Source: Dysgonomonas hofstadii
GTDB taxonomy: Bacteria > Bacteroidota > Bacteroidia > Bacteroidales > Dysgonomonadaceae
Direction of reading: 5' to 3'
DNA length: 64,000 bases
Assembly (NCBI RefSeq): GCF_014196915.1
Contig: NZ_JACIEP010000013.1
Coordinates: 62,001 to 126,000 of the forward strand
Part shown: piece by piece, positions 63,808-64,000 of the stretch
Layout of the letters: each line of letters begins with the position of its first letter
Numbering within the stretch: the stretch's first letter is position 1
Position numbers and translations under genes: made by a program
Notes under the pieces: generated by a model
Told to the model about the DNA's origin: nothing
What the model saw: the letters and a program-made list of their open reading frames with translations, nothing else
Databases searched by the model: none

Positions 63808-64000
63808 ATGAAGATAAAAGTGTGCGGGATGAAATATTCCGACAATATAAAAGAATTAAGCCTGCTGCCTATCGATTATATGGGATTGATCTTTTATGAT
63901 AAATCGCCCCGGTATATAGATAGTCTGAATGGCAGCGATGTGGATGCAGTACCGCAAACGATAAAGCTGGCCGGAGTATTTGTAGATGCGGAAATAGAAT
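63808..64000 (+). CDS. trpF: Phosphoribosylanthranilate isomerase, 3' part beyond window
   Basis: The first 64 codons are visible, MKIKVCGMKYSDNIKELSLL onward, with the conserved Lys-x-Cys-Gly-Met start (catalytic Cys) and the strand DYMGLIFYDKSPRYI, typical of TrpF (usually MGFIFxxxSPRY). Another Met precedes directly at 63805. It isomerises PRA to CdRP, the substrate of the TrpC encoded upstream. Cut by the window end; trpA probably follows. Confidence 0.92.
   Translation, partial: MKIKVCGMKYSDNIKELSLLPIDYMGLIFYDKSPRYIDSLNGSDVDAVPQTIKLAGVFVDAEIE

Overview
The window looks like a chromosomal segment of a member of the Bacteroidota, most likely order Bacteroidales (a Dysgonomonas-like genus is only a guess). 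The reasons are a SusC/SusD pair with DUF4302, BACON and DUF6377 partners, DUF4199/DUF4834/DUF721/GT117 (DUF2723) genes, a C10 peptidase, and promoters of the Bacteroidota type (TAnnTTTG at -7, sometimes TTG/TTTG at -33). No rRNA, tRNA, CRISPR array or prophage was recognised.

Layout. 1-11.5 kb is mainly housekeeping: partial aroE, an OmpH/Skp lipoprotein, pepD, a GNAT acetyltransferase, an orphan HTH protein, trmN6, lon, an RDD protein and an AlkD-like glycosylase, then DUF4199 plus a GT2 glycosyltransferase. 11.5-12.0 kb is a GC-rich structured element with terminal inverted repeats. 12.0-18.2 kb holds a nitroreductase, a C10 peptidase followed by three tandem paralogous lipoproteins, mntP, and the DUF4834 / thioesterase / DUF721 / recF cluster. 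18.3-31.2 kb is a polysaccharide-utilisation-like locus: GH97, BACON lipoprotein, DUF4302 lipoprotein, zinc metallopeptidase, SusD, SusC and a divergent DUF6377 regulator. A (CT)26 microsatellite lies upstream of susC. 31.2-43.5 kb has a deacetylase, a GT117 glycosyltransferase, three genes carrying barrel-less TonB-plug domains (one inserted in a DUF4139 protein), a NatAB-type ABC exporter and dnaG. 43.5-54.5 kb has repeat-rich gaps, a DsbD-like protein, mazG, a glycosyltransferase, a RelA-type (p)ppGpp synthetase, a phosphoesterase and a second orphan HTH gene.

54.75 kb to the end is the tryptophan operon: promoter, a leader peptide with three consecutive Trp codons, an intrinsic terminator with an alternative pairing, then trpB, trpE, trpG, a second trpB of the TrpB2 type, trpD, a chorismate-mutase-like gene, an NAD(P)H oxidoreductase, an MFS transporter, trpC and the start of trpF. 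The operon would take chorismate to tryptophan; trpA is not in the window and presumably follows trpF.

The most unusual content is non-coding. A GC-rich composite palindrome lies at operon junctions, is read in frame into the N-termini of TrpE and TrpG, and supplies the stop codons of trpB and trpC. Two near-identical ~250 bp MITE-like elements (44.0 and 53.8 kb) have 17 bp terminal inverted repeats and are each flanked by a 9 bp direct repeat at the same small offset. Sequence identities and pairings were counted by eye.
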